DNA of 32,129 nucleotides. It comes from Sphaerisporangium rufum (GTDB lineage Bacteria > Actinomycetota > Actinomycetes > Streptosporangiales > Streptosporangiaceae). Each line of letters starts with the position of its first letter. Positions within the stretch are counted from its first letter, which is position 1. Location of the stretch: assembly GCF_016863395.1 (NCBI RefSeq), contig NZ_BOOU01000108.1:1-32129 (forward strand), written 5' to 3'. Positions 16,528-24,600 of the stretch are shown here, in pieces. Under the pieces are notes generated by a model. It was not told the origin of the DNA. It searched no databases and was given only the letters and a program-made list of their open reading frames with translations. The translations under genes were made by a program, and so were the position numbers.

Positions 16528-16884
16528 ATGACGGACCGGGTGGCGGAGCTGGCGGAGCGGCTGGCGGAGTTCGCGCGCGAACGCGAGTGGCAGCGGTTCC
16601 ATACGCCGAAGAACCTGGCGATGGCGCTGGCCGGCGAGGTCGGCGAGCTGGTCGCCGAGTTCCAGTGGCTGACCGCGGAGGAGTCCGCCGACCTGGACTC
16701 CGAGACGCTGGAGCGGGTGCGCGGCGAGCTCGGCGACGTCACCAACTACCTTGTCCGGCTGGCCGACCTGCTCGGCGTCGACCTGCTGGCGGCGGCCGGC
16801 GACAAGCTGGACCGGTCCGAGCGGCGCTACGACGTCGCCACCTACCGCGGCTCGGCCCGCAAGGCGCCGCCGCTCACGCCCTGA
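16528..16884 (+). CDS. MazG-like nucleotide pyrophosphohydrolase
   Basis: The protein has 118 residues from ATG 16528. It is a compact single-domain member of the all-alpha NTP pyrophosphohydrolase superfamily, close to the RS21-C6/DCTPP1 group. It has REREWQRFHTPKNLAMALAG and EVGELVAEFQWL (the metal-binding E-x-x-E pair), followed by ELGDVTNYLVRLADLLGVDL with the second metal site (E-x-x-D). The family hydrolyses non-canonical or excess dNTPs (for example dCTP analogues) to monophosphates, in the cytoplasm. The N-terminal 33 residues of the longer open frame are Pro-rich and excluded. It is convergent with the polysaccharide deacetylase 73 bp downstream. Confidence 0.88.
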   Translation: MTDRVAELAERLAEFAREREWQRFHTPKNLAMALAGEVGELVAEFQWLTAEESADLDSETLERVRGELGDVTNYLVRLADLLGVDLLAAAGDKLDRSERRYDVATYRGSARKAPPLTP

Positions 16885-16957
16885 CCCGTCCGGGCCGGGT
16901 CACCGCGAGACCAGGGCGCAGCCCCGGTCACGAGTACGGCGGCGTGCGGTCCCCGGC

Positions 16958-17884
16958 TCACAGCGCGACGAAGGTCAGGCCGCGGTGCTTCAGCCGCGGG
17001 ATCACCGTGCGCAGCGCCCGGATCGTCTCCGACCGGTCGCCGCCGCCGTCGTGGCACAGCAGGATGGCCCCCGGCCGGCAGGCGAGCATGCTGCGGGCGA
17101 TCCGGCGGGTGCCCGGCCGCGACCAGTCCCGGGGGTCGACGTCCCAGTCCACCGGGATCAGGCCGTGCTCCCCGGCCACCTCGACCACCCGGCGGGACCA
17201 GCCGCCGCCCGGCGCCCGGAACAACCGGGCGGTCACCCCGGTCGCGTCCTCGATGCGATGCTGCGCCGCCACGATCTCCGCGGTCATCCGCCGGGGCGTC
17301 AGCCGGTCGAACGGCATCGGATGGCGCATCGAGTGGTTGCACACCTGGTGCCCGGCGCGCACGATGCGCTCGGCCAGCCGCGGGTGGCGCCGCACGTGCA
17401 CGCCGATGAGCGAGAACGTCGCCCGCACGTCGTGCTCGGCCAGCAGGTCGAGCATCCGCGGCGTCCACTCCGGATGCGGGCCGTCGTCGATGGTGAGCGC
17501 GATCGCGTTCCCCGGTGCCGCCGGGGCCAGGTCCGACAGGCTGTGCACCGGCCGGCGCCGGGCCCGCAGCGACGCGGGCGGGAAGGCGCCGCCGTCCGGA
17601 ACGGCGGCCGGCGACCGGCGCTCCGGCGGGCGGCGGAGCGCCCCCGCACCCTGGTGGTGTCCGGCGGGCCCGTTGGCGCCCGATCCGGCGTCCGATCCGG
17701 CGTCCGATCCGGCGTCCGATCCGGCGTCCGATCGCGCACCGCCATCGGGCGCGGGCGGCCGACCGCCGAGCACGTCTCCGCCATCCCTTGCCACCAGGGA
17801 CGCCAGCGTCAGGACCGCGAGAGCACCCAGTATCCGGCGACGGCCGGCGTCCCTTTCCTCCACCCTGTGGTGGGTACCCCGCAC
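16958..17884 (-). CDS. Secreted or anchored polysaccharide deacetylase, carbohydrate esterase family 4 (NodB domain)
   Basis: The protein has 308 residues. A charged N-terminus and a hydrophobic run at residues 17-32 (RILGALAVLTLASLVA) indicate export. Residues about 50-115 are a disordered linker with (SDAG)4. The NodB domain covers about 126-308. Motif 1 is LTIDDGPHPEW (Asp133, Asp134), motif 2 is HSMRH (His184, His188, metal ligands), motif 3 is FRAPGGGW (Arg223), motif 4 is DVDPRDW, and motif 5 is ILLCHDGGG with its His. All catalytic blocks are present, so it should be active on N-acetylated sugar such as peptidoglycan or chitin. The start is uncertain: GTG at 17884 or GTG at 17863, neither with a proper Shine-Dalgarno site. 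Confidence 0.88.
   Translation of the reverse strand: MRGTHHRVEERDAGRRRILGALAVLTLASLVARDGGDVLGGRPPAPDGGARSDAGSDAGSDAGSDAGSGANGPAGHHQGAGALRRPPERRSPAAVPDGGAFPPASLRARRRPVHSLSDLAPAAPGNAIALTIDDGPHPEWTPRMLDLLAEHDVRATFSLIGVHVRRHPRLAERIVRAGHQVCNHSMRHPMPFDRLTPRRMTAEIVAAQHRIEDATGVTARLFRAPGGGWSRRVVEVAGEHGLIPVDWDVDPRDWSRPGTRRIARSMLACRPGAILLCHDGGGDRSETIRALRTVIPRLKHRGLTFVAL
17681..17728 (-). repeat. 12-bp tandem repeat encoding (SDAG)n
   Basis: Four exact copies of CGATCCGGCGTC start at 17681 and are followed by a partial copy. On the minus strand they encode repeated Ser-Asp-Ala-Gly in the linker of the deacetylase. Copy number changes would alter linker length without shifting the frame. Confidence 0.9.
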
Positions 17885-17916
17885 GCACGCCGGGCGATCT
17901 GCCGGACAGGATCGCT

Positions 17917-17929
17917 CATGGTAACCATG
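17917..17929 (-). promoter_or_regulatory. 13-bp palindrome upstream of the deacetylase, overlapping a candidate -10
   Basis: CATGGTAACCATG is a perfect palindrome around a central base. The adjacent GGTATACATG (17931-17940) is a near direct repeat of GGTAACCATG at 17920-17929. On the minus strand TACCAT within the palindrome is a possible -10, about 33 bases before GTG 17884. It may be an operator; the regulator is unknown. Confidence 0.35.
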
Positions 17930-17999
17930 CGGTATACATGACGGAAACGTCGCCGGCCCCGGTCGCGCCCCGGTGGGCGGTGCGCCCGGACGACCGCGA

Positions 18000-19031
18000 T
18001 CAGCCGTCCAGGAGGTTCCGGCGGGCCGCGAACAGGCCGGCCTGGAAGCGCGTGCGGGCGCCGAGGTGCTCGCAGAGCGCCCGGACCCGCCGCTGCACCG
18101 TCCGCGGGCTGACCGCGAGCTGCCGGGCGATCGCGTCGTCCTTCATTCCCGCGGCGAGCAGCGCCAGGACGTCCCCGTCCAGTTCCTCGGGCGGCAGCGG
18201 GATGCCGGTGCCGGGCGGCCCTTTCAGCTCCAGCGGGGTGGCGGCACGCCAGAGCGTCTCGAACAGCCCGACCAGGGCGTCCAGCAGCGCGGACGGGTGC
18301 ACGATCAGTGCCGCCTCCACCGCCCGGTCGTGGTCGGAGACGAGCGGCAGCATGGCGGTGCGCCCGTCGGCGACGGCGAGCTTGACCGGCACGGGCCCGA
18401 GCCGGGCCCGCTCCCCGTCCGCGATGGCCCGCCGGGTGTGCTCGTACAGTCCGGGCCGGTCGAACGCCTCGGGGCCGTAGATGGCGCGCGTCCGCGCCCG
18501 CCGCCGGAGCGCGCGCTGATGCTCCTCCGCGTCGCGGCTCACGTCGAGCGCGTACGGCGGGTGGACCAGCACGAGCATCTCCTCGGTGGCGTCCCGCTCG
18601 ATCTGCAGGAACCGCCGGGCCACGGCGGCCTGCCCGATGACGACCTCCAGCACCTCGTGTGGTTGCGGACCGGTCCGGTCGGCCATCTCCGCGGCCAGCA
18701 GCGCGGCCGAGGCACGGCTGTGCGCGATCTCCTCCTGGCGCCGGGCGGACAGTCCGTCCACCGCGACCTGCGGCGGGGTGGCGATCAGCCGCAGCGGCCG
18801 GCCGGCGAGCCGGGTCACCAGGCCGAGGTCCTCCAGCCGCGGCAGCAACCGGCGGAGCGTGGCCGCCGAGGTGCCGGTGTCGGCGGCGAGCCCGGTCAGC
18901 GTCGCCGGCCCTCGGCGCAGCAGCGCGCGGTAAGCCGCCTCCTCGGCGGCCGAGACGCCGAGGCCGTCGAGCAGCCGGCGGTCCGCCCCCGCGACGGCCT
19001 GGCGCGTCTGCCTGGCATGGGAGTCGGCCAC
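18000..19031 (-). CDS. Transcriptional regulator with TrmB-like N-terminal and LuxR-type C-terminal helix-turn-helix
   Basis: The protein has 343 residues from GTG 19031. Residues about 22-85 form a TrmB-like winged helix (LGVSAAEEAAYRALLRRGPA, then LRRLLPRLEDLGLVTRL). The middle, about 95-280, is a ligand- or effector-binding region with no recognised catalytic motif (VLEVVIGQAAVARRFLQIER, YEHTRRAIADGERARLG, AALIVHPSALLDALVGLFE). Residues about 285-340 are a LuxR/GerE helix-turn-helix (LLAAGMKDDAIARQLAVSPR, then TVQRRVRALCEHLGARTRFQ). Such dual-HTH regulators are common next to subtilase genes in actinomycetes, and here the S8 protease gene is divergent with 145 bp between start codons. It is likely the local regulator of that gene. 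The transcript appears leaderless. Confidence 0.85.
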   Translation of the reverse strand: MADSHARQTRQAVAGADRRLLDGLGVSAAEEAAYRALLRRGPATLTGLAADTGTSAATLRRLLPRLEDLGLVTRLAGRPLRLIATPPQVAVDGLSARRQEEIAHSRASAALLAAEMADRTGPQPHEVLEVVIGQAAVARRFLQIERDATEEMLVLVHPPYALDVSRDAEEHQRALRRRARTRAIYGPEAFDRPGLYEHTRRAIADGERARLGPVPVKLAVADGRTAMLPLVSDHDRAVEAALIVHPSALLDALVGLFETLWRAATPLELKGPPGTGIPLPPEELDGDVLALLAAGMKDDAIARQLAVSPRTVQRRVRALCEHLGARTRFQAGLFAARRNLLDG

Positions 19032-19037
19032 TGTTCG

Positions 19038-19043
19038 AGCCTA
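19038..19043 (-). promoter_or_regulatory. Leaderless -10 box TAGGCT for the TrmB/LuxR regulator
   Basis: On the minus strand TAGGCT is followed by CGAACA and then the GTG at 19031. Six bases of spacing predict a transcript starting at the GTG. No Shine-Dalgarno site is present. Confidence 0.5.
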
Positions 19044-19108
19044 GGCGCCGGCCGGACAGGCCGGTTGGCGAATTTACGACAAGTCACCATCCCGCCTACG
19101 GACAACCG

Positions 19109-19138
19109 TGGACAGAAAAAACGACAGACCGTTATTAA
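19109..19138 (+). promoter_or_regulatory. Promoter of the S8 protease gene
   Basis: TGGACA at 19109-19114 and TATTAA at 19133-19138 are separated by 18 bases, matching 5/6 and 4/6 of the vegetative consensus. The predicted transcription start is near 19146, about 30 bases before ATG 19177. This makes the upstream in-frame GTG at 19108 part of the promoter, not of the gene. Confidence 0.5.
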
Positions 19139-19176
19139 TGCGGATCACGTACTTGTCGAATACCGGAGGTCCGCTG

Positions 19177-22100
19177 ATGCCCCGATGGATGGCGGTGGCC
19201 GTCGCCGCGGCGGCGCTCGGGGGCGCCGGGGTGACCGCCCCGGCCACCGCGGCGCACGCTGACACCGGACCGGCCGGGCGGTCCGCGCCGGCCACGCCGG
19301 CGCCACGAGGGCTCGCCGCCACACCGGCTGACACCTTCGACATCACCCTGGTCACCGGGGACCGGGTGCGCGTCACCGCCCTGCCCGGTGGACGGCGGAC
19401 CGCCACGGTCACGCCGGCGCCGCGCCGGAACGGCCGGGTTCCGGCCTTCCAGACGCTGAACACCGGGCACGGGATGAGCGTCATCCCCGACGACGTGGCC
19501 GCGCTGGTACCCCACCACCTCGACTCCGCGCTGTTCGACCTGACGGCGCTCGCCGAGCAGGGCGGCGCCGACTCCGCCCGCGGCACCATCCCGCTCATCG
19601 TGACCGGCGCCGCGTCCACCGCGTCCACCACGTCCACCACGTCCGGTGCGCCGCCCGCGATCCCGGCGGCACGCCCGACCCGGCGACTGGAGAGCATCGG
19701 TGGCGCCGCCGTCACGGTGGACAAGGCGCACGCCACCGAACTCGGCGCCGCGCTGGCCACGCTGGCCCGCGCCGAGACCCGCCGGGACCGGTCGCCCACG
19801 GCGGCCGGGCCGCTGGCGGGCGTCGGCAAGATCTGGCTGGACCGCCGGGTGCGGGCCGTGCTGGACCACAGCGTGCCGCAGATCTCCGCGCCCGCCGCCT
19901 GGGCGGCCGGGTACGACGGGTCCGGAACGACCGTGGCGGTGCTCGACACCGGAGTCGACGCCGCGCACGCCGACCTCGCCGGAAAAGTGGCCGACGCGCG
20001 CGACTTCACCGGTGGCGCCGACCCGGTCGACCATTTCGGCCATGGCACCCACGTGGCCGGCATCATCGCGGGGTCCGGCGCCGCCTCCGGCGGCCGGCTG
20101 AAGGGGGTGGCGCCAGGTGCCACCCTGCTCAACGGCAAGGTCCTCGGCGACGACGGGTACGGCGAGACCTCCGGCATCATCGACGGCCTGGAGTGGGCGG
20201 TCACCGAAAAGCGCGCCGACGTCGTCAACCTCAGCCTCGGCGGTGACGAGCCCGGCGGCCCGCTGACCGCGGCGGTCGAGGAACTGGGCGGCAGGTACGG
20301 AACTTTGGTGGTCGCCGCGGCCGGCAACGGCGGGTGCGACCGGTGCGTCGCCGGCCCGGGTGACGCGGCGGCCGCGCTGACCGTCGGCGCGGTGGACCGC
20401 GACGACCGGCTGGCCGAATTCTCCAGCCGCGGCCCTATCCTTCGTGATATGTCCGTCAAACCGGACGTGACCGCCCCAGGGGTGGCGATCGTCTCGGCCC
20501 GGGCCGCGGGCACCTCGCCCGACACGCCGGTCGGCGACTCCTACGCCGCGATGTCCGGGACGTCGATGGCCACCCCGCACGTGGCCGGCGCCGCCGCGCT
20601 GCTGCGGCAGGCGCGGCCCGGCATCCGCCCGGCGGAACTCAAGGCGCTGGTCATGAGCACGGCCGACCGGCAGGACGGCACCTCGGTGGACGCGCAGGGC
20701 ACCGGCCGGGTGAACGTCGCCGCCGCACTCGCCGGGCCGGTCGTCCCCGCCGCCGGCGGCCTGCACTTCGGCGACGTCGTCACCGACGGCGACCCGATGA
20801 CCCGGCAGATCACCTACCGCAACGTCACCGATGTGCCGGTGGCGCTCTCCCTCACCGCCACCGGGACGCTCACCGTCTCACCGCCGGCCCTCACGGTGCC
20901 GGCCGGCGGGACGGCCGGCGTCACGGTCACCCTCGATCCCACCCGGGTCGAGCCCGGCCCGCTGCGCGAGGAACTGATCGCCGTCCCCGCCCGCGGGGAC
21001 TCGATCCGCACGCTGCTCACCGGCCGGGTGGACGAGCCGCGCGTCGAGCTGCGGGTCCGCGGCATCGGCCGGGACGGCCGGCCCGCCCGCGGCGGCTTCT
21101 CCGCGCTGGACCTGGACCGCGGCGACGTCACCGGCCGGGTGCTTCCCGGCGACCCCGCCGAACCATGCTCCGCCGAACCCGACGGGCCGGGCACCTGCGT
21201 GCTGGTCCACCGAGGCACCTATTCGGTGCTCGGCCATCTGTACACGATGCCCCCGTGGCAGGAGAGCACGGCCGAGGACACGCCGCTGCACGTCAGCCTC
21301 GTCGGCGACCCGCAGATGCGGATCGACCGCGACACCGAGATCGTGCTGGACGCGCGGAAGGCCGTCGAGGTGCGGGTGCGCACGCCGGACCGGCGCACCA
21401 AGCGGAACCTGGGGGCCGCCGCCCAGTTCACCTGGTACCGCTCCGCGACCAAGGGGGACACCCCGGTCATCGGCGGCACGATGATCATGCCTGGCACGCA
21501 GATCGAGGAGCGGCTGTTCGTCCAGCCGACCCGGCGGGTCACCAAGGGCGAGTTCTCCGTCGCCACCCGCTGGATCCTGGACGCCCCCGCGGTCACCATG
21601 AAGGCGCCCGGCATCGAACTCGATCCCGAGTACTACCTGCCGGCCGCGTTCAGCGACTTCTCCGCCGAGTACCCGCGCCTGGACGGTACCCGGCTGCTGC
21701 CGGCGGTCGACGCCGGGCAGGGCCGGCCGGAGGACCTCAAGGGCAAGGACCTGCGTGGCCGACTGGCGCTGGTCCGCCGCACCGACGGCCTGCCGGTGGC
21801 CGAGCAGTCCGGGAACGCGGCGGCGGCCGGCGCGGCGATGGTCGCGGTCTACAATGACCGGCCCGGCGTCGACCCCTCCCCCGGCGGTTTCGGCACCCGG
21901 CTGACCGTGCCCACCGTGCGCCTGCCCGGCGAGCAGGGGCGGGCGCTGCTGGACCGGCTGCGCCGGGCCCCGGTACCGGTGCTGGCGGGCGGCACCGTCG
22001 CGAGTCCCTACCTGTACGACGTGCTGCTGCGGGAGCGCGGCCGGGTACGCGACGACCTCACCTACGTCCTGCGCGACCGGGAACTGGCGCGAGAGGATGT

Positions 22101-23052
22101 CGAGTTCCGTACGCAGCTCGCCCGCGACGTGACGGTGACCGAGGGTCGAGCCCCGTTCGAACCATGGGACACCTACTCGTTCACCACCCCCCGGTCGGTG
22201 ATGAAGGCTCCGCGCACCCGGGTCACCTACACCGTCCCCGACCCCGACGTACGGTGGCTGAACGGCGCCACCACCCCCGAATACCCGTACAACAACAGCC
22301 GCCCGCACCCGGACACCTTCTACCAGGAACTCCTGGAACGGGACTTCCACGTGTTCCGGCCCGGCGAGACCCGGCACCGCACCTGGTTCGGCCAGCCGAC
22401 GGTCTCCGGGACCAACCCCCGCCGGCCGGTGACCCGCGCCGGGGACGAGCTGCGCGTCTCGATGCGCGGATTCGTGGACGCCGACCGCAACTGGGGAGAC
22501 GCCTACACCACCGCGTTCGAATCGGGCGTGCGCAGCTCCTTCCGGGTGTACCAGGGTGACACGCTGCTCGCCGAGACGGCGTACCGGCCGGACGGCACCG
22601 TGGCGCTGCCCGCCGAACGCGCGAACTACCGGATGGAGTTCGACGTGGAGAACCGCTCGCCCTGGGCCCGGCTGTCCACCCGGATCGGCTCGGTGTGGAC
22701 GTTCACCTCCGAACGGCCCGCGCCGGGGACCGCCGCGGTCGTCCCGCTGCTGCTCGCCGGCTACGACATCGAGCTGGACGGGCAGAACCGCGGCGCCCCC
22801 GCCGCCATCGGCCTCCGCCTGTACCGGCAGGACGGCTCGCCGGCGGCCGGCGTCACCGACGTCTCGCTGGAGGTCTCCGGCGACGACGGCGCCACCTGGC
22901 GGCCGGTGCGGCGCCTGACCGCCACCGGGAAGGGCGCCTACACCGCCAGGCTGGACCGGGTGGAGTCCGGCTTCGTCTCGCTCCGGCTGCGCGCCGGGGA
23001 CGCCGGCGGCACCCTGACCCAGGAGGTCATCCGCGCCTACGCCACCCGCTGA
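19177..23052 (+). CDS. Large secreted S8 (subtilisin-like) serine peptidase with PA domain
   Basis: The protein has 1291 residues from ATG 19177, with GGAGG 7 bases upstream. Residues 1-28 are a signal peptide ending in ATAAHA. About 45-235 is a propeptide-like region (FDITLVTGDRVRVTALPGG). The catalytic domain, about 235-510, has the full triad and oxyanion residue: Asp257 (VLDTGVD), His289 (HGTHVAG), Asn384 (AAAGNGG) and Ser463 (GTSMATPHVAGAA). Beta-sandwich segments follow (TYRNVTDVPVALSLTATGTL). A PA-like segment lies near 840-930 (LALVRRTDGLPVAEQ, then AVYNDRPG), and about 300 residues of further beta-rich sequence have no recognised name. Cys389 and Cys392 (GGCDRC) near the oxyanion asparagine are notable. 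It is divergent from a TrmB/LuxR regulator and followed by a hairpin. The substrate is unknown. Confidence 0.92.
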   Translation: MPRWMAVAVAAAALGGAGVTAPATAAHADTGPAGRSAPATPAPRGLAATPADTFDITLVTGDRVRVTALPGGRRTATVTPAPRRNGRVPAFQTLNTGHGMSVIPDDVAALVPHHLDSALFDLTALAEQGGADSARGTIPLIVTGAASTASTTSTTSGAPPAIPAARPTRRLESIGGAAVTVDKAHATELGAALATLARAETRRDRSPTAAGPLAGVGKIWLDRRVRAVLDHSVPQISAPAAWAAGYDGSGTTVAVLDTGVDAAHADLAGKVADARDFTGGADPVDHFGHGTHVAGIIAGSGAASGGRLKGVAPGATLLNGKVLGDDGYGETSGIIDGLEWAVTEKRADVVNLSLGGDEPGGPLTAAVEELGGRYGTLVVAAAGNGGCDRCVAGPGDAAAALTVGAVDRDDRLAEFSSRGPILRDMSVKPDVTAPGVAIVSARAAGTSPDTPVGDSYAAMSGTSMATPHVAGAAALLRQARPGIRPAELKALVMSTADRQDGTSVDAQGTGRVNVAAALAGPVVPAAGGLHFGDVVTDGDPMTRQITYRNVTDVPVALSLTATGTLTVSPPALTVPAGGTAGVTVTLDPTRVEPGPLREELIAVPARGDSIRTLLTGRVDEPRVELRVRGIGRDGRPARGGFSALDLDRGDVTGRVLPGDPAEPCSAEPDGPGTCVLVHRGTYSVLGHLYTMPPWQESTAEDTPLHVSLVGDPQMRIDRDTEIVLDARKAVEVRVRTPDRRTKRNLGAAAQFTWYRSATKGDTPVIGGTMIMPGTQIEERLFVQPTRRVTKGEFSVATRWILDAPAVTMKAPGIELDPEYYLPAAFSDFSAEYPRLDGTRLLPAVDAGQGRPEDLKGKDLRGRLALVRRTDGLPVAEQSGNAAAAGAAMVAVYNDRPGVDPSPGGFGTRLTVPTVRLPGEQGRALLDRLRRAPVPVLAGGTVASPYLYDVLLRERGRVRDDLTYVLRDRELAREDVEFRTQLARDVTVTEGRAPFEPWDTYSFTTPRSVMKAPRTRVTYTVPDPDVRWLNGATTPEYPYNNSRPHPDTFYQELLERDFHVFRPGETRHRTWFGQPTVSGTNPRRPVTRAGDELRVSMRGFVDADRNWGDAYTTAFESGVRSSFRVYQGDTLLAETAYRPDGTVALPAERANYRMEFDVENRSPWARLSTRIGSVWTFTSERPAPGTAAVVPLLLAGYDIELDGQNRGAPAAIGLRLYRQDGSPAAGVTDVSLEVSGDDGATWRPVRRLTATGKGAYTARLDRVESGFVSLRLRAGDAGGTLTQEVIRAYATR

Positions 23053-23057
23053 CCGGA

Positions 23058-23083
23058 GCCACCGGGCCGGCCGGGCCGGTGGC
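23058..23083 (+). terminator. Strong hairpin after the S8 peptidase gene
   Basis: A 26-base nearly perfect inverted repeat, GCCACCGG...CCGGTGGC, starts 6 bases after the stop. It has 8 perfect outer base pairs and a single mismatch further in. There is no T-tract, as usual in such GC-rich genomes. Confidence 0.55.
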
Positions 23084-23093
23084 GGTGCCACGT

Positions 23094-23107
23094 GTGACGT
23101 ACGTCAC
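23094..23107 (+). promoter_or_regulatory. 14-bp perfect palindrome before the ECF sigma operon
   Basis: GTGACGT-ACGTCAC is a perfect 7+7 palindrome, 45 bases before the GTG of the sigma factor gene. It is in the right place for an operator near the promoter of the five-gene operon. The binding protein is unknown. Confidence 0.4.
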
Positions 23108-23151
23108 CCCGCATCGGAGAACCGTGTGCCGGTGACCGGCGTCTGGCGAGT

Positions 23152-23712
23152 GTGAGAAAGCGGGCGGCGGAGGTGCGCCAGGCGGACGAGGAGACCCTCG
23201 TCCGCCTGGTGGCCCGCGGCGACCGGACCGCCTTCGAGGAGCTGTACCGGCGGACCGCGCCGTGGATCGTGCTGCGGCTGCGCCGCAGGTGCGCCGACGA
23301 CCAGATCGTCGCCGAGGTGGCCCAGGAGACGTACCTGGCGGTCTGGCGGGCGGCCGGCGCGTTCGCCGCCGGGCCGGCCGCCGGCACCGCCGCCGGATGG
23401 ATCTGGACCATCGCCGCGCACCGCCTGGTCGACGCGTTCCGCCGGCGGGCCCACCACGCCGGGCCGCCCGCCGCGGCGGCCGGCGCGGCCGTCGCGCCCG
23501 CCGCCGAGGAGGAGGCGCTGGCCGCCACGGTCGGCGGCGACGTCGGCGACGCGCTGCGCCGACTCGCCCCCGAACTGCGGCAGGTGTTGCAGGCCCTGGT
23601 GCTCGACGGCCTGTCGGTCCGGGAGGCCGCCGTGCTGCTGGGCCTGCCCGAGGGCACGGTGAAGACCCGCGCCCGCCGGGCGCGGATCGCGATGCGGGAG
23701 GCGCTGTCATGA
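23152..23712 (+). CDS. ECF RNA polymerase sigma factor
   Basis: The protein has 186 residues. Region 2 is LVRLVARGDRTAFEELYRRT, DQIVAEVAQETYLAVWRAAG and GWIWTIAAHRLVDAFRRR. An Ala-rich linker follows, and region 4 is LRRLAPELRQVLQALVLDGL, SVREAAVLLGLPEGTVKTRA and RRARIAMREAL. The size is standard for an ECF sigma factor with no extension, unlike the ECF42 protein earlier in the window. The start is taken as GTG 23152; no good Shine-Dalgarno site is seen and GTG at 23173 is an alternative. The stop overlaps the ATG of the next gene (ATGA), which encodes a zinc-finger anti-sigma, so the pair is translationally coupled. It probably controls this operon and other genes after release from the membrane. 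Confidence 0.9.
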   Translation: MRKRAAEVRQADEETLVRLVARGDRTAFEELYRRTAPWIVLRLRRRCADDQIVAEVAQETYLAVWRAAGAFAAGPAAGTAAGWIWTIAAHRLVDAFRRRAHHAGPPAAAAGAAVAPAAEEEALAATVGGDVGDALRRLAPELRQVLQALVLDGLSVREAAVLLGLPEGTVKTRARRARIAMREALS

Positions 23713-24530
23713 GCACCGAGCACGTCCCGGACCGGCTGGCCGGCCGGTACGCGAGCGGCGATCCCGGCATCCCCGCGGACGAGCTGTGGGCGGTGGAAGC
23801 GCACCTGGAGTCGTGCGCGCGCTGCCGGGACCGGTTGCGGCTGATGCTGCCCGCCCGGGCGCCGGAGGTGGCCGCGCTGGTGGACGGCGTCTGGGCCGGG
23901 CTGTTGCCGGCGCTGCACGGCGCGGCCCCGGCACCGGGCCGGCGGCGAAGGCGGTCGCTCGCGGCCTGGCTGACGCCCGCCATGGTCCCGTGGGCCGGCA
24001 TGTCGCTGATCGTCGCGGTGCTCGCCGTCGTCTTCGACGGGGCGTTCCGCGGCGCCGGCGCCGGCGGGGGCGTCGCGGTACTGCTGGCCGCGCCGGTGCT
24101 GCCGGTGCTCGGCGTCGCCGCCTCGTGGGCGGCCGGCGCCGACCCGATGCACGAGCTCGTGGCGGCCACCCCGCGGGCCGGCCTGCCCCTGGTACTGCGC
24201 CGCACCGCCGCGGTGCTGCTGGTGCTGATCCCGATCCTGCTGGTCGCCGGAGCGTGGACCGGAGTCGTCATCGCCCAGTGGCTGCTGCCCTGCCTGGCCT
24301 TCACCACCGGCACGCTCGCGCTGGGCGGGCTGGTCGGGGTGGCCCGGGCCGCCGGCACGCTCGTGGCCGCGTGGACGGTGACGGTACCGGCCCTGGCCGC
24401 GACGACCGGCCAGTGGACGGCACCGCTGCGGACGGACGTCCTGCCGGTGTGGGCGGGCCTGATGGTGATCGGCGCCGCGGTCGTGGTGGCCCGCCGCGGC
24501 GGCCACACCGCGCTCGCCGCCTCCCGGTGA
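23709..24530 (+). CDS. Membrane anti-sigma factor with zf-HC2 zinc finger
   Basis: The protein has 273 residues from ATG 23709, which overlaps the sigma stop. The longer open frame that begins inside the sigma gene is ignored. Residues about 20-45 hold the HC2 anti-sigma zinc-binding motif, ELWAVEAHLESCARCRDRLR (His-x3-Cys-x2-Cys). From about residue 85 there are roughly six membrane segments, for example MSLIVAVLAVVF, VAVLLAAPVLPVLGVAASWA, AAVLLVLIPILLVAGAWTGV and AGLMVIGAAVVVA. This is unusual: classical anti-sigma factors have one membrane segment. A multi-pass form next to an ABC transporter suggests that transport state or envelope stress is read directly by this protein; that is inference. 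Seventy bases separate it from the ATPase gene. Confidence 0.85.
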   Translation: MSTEHVPDRLAGRYASGDPGIPADELWAVEAHLESCARCRDRLRLMLPARAPEVAALVDGVWAGLLPALHGAAPAPGRRRRRSLAAWLTPAMVPWAGMSLIVAVLAVVFDGAFRGAGAGGGVAVLLAAPVLPVLGVAASWAAGADPMHELVAATPRAGLPLVLRRTAAVLLVLIPILLVAGAWTGVVIAQWLLPCLAFTTGTLALGGLVGVARAAGTLVAAWTVTVPALAATTGQWTAPLRTDVLPVWAGLMVIGAAVVVARRGGHTALAASR

Positions 24531-24565
24531 CCTTGCGGCCCCCGCCGACCGGCCGACCGGCCGGC

Positions 24566-24585
24566 CGACGACGACGACGACGACA
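24566..24585 (+). repeat. Short (GAC)n run before the ABC ATPase gene
   Basis: About six GAC/CGA triplets in a row lie between the anti-sigma stop and the AAGGAG ribosome-binding site. This simple repeat could vary in length and alter the spacing between the genes. Confidence 0.7.
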
Positions 24586-24600
24586 GAAGGAGACCATGAC

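Noticed and set aside
19108-19176. Upstream GTG start for the S8 peptidase
   Set aside because: It would lie inside the -35 box, and the ATG at 19177 has GGAGG at ideal spacing directly before a signal peptide.
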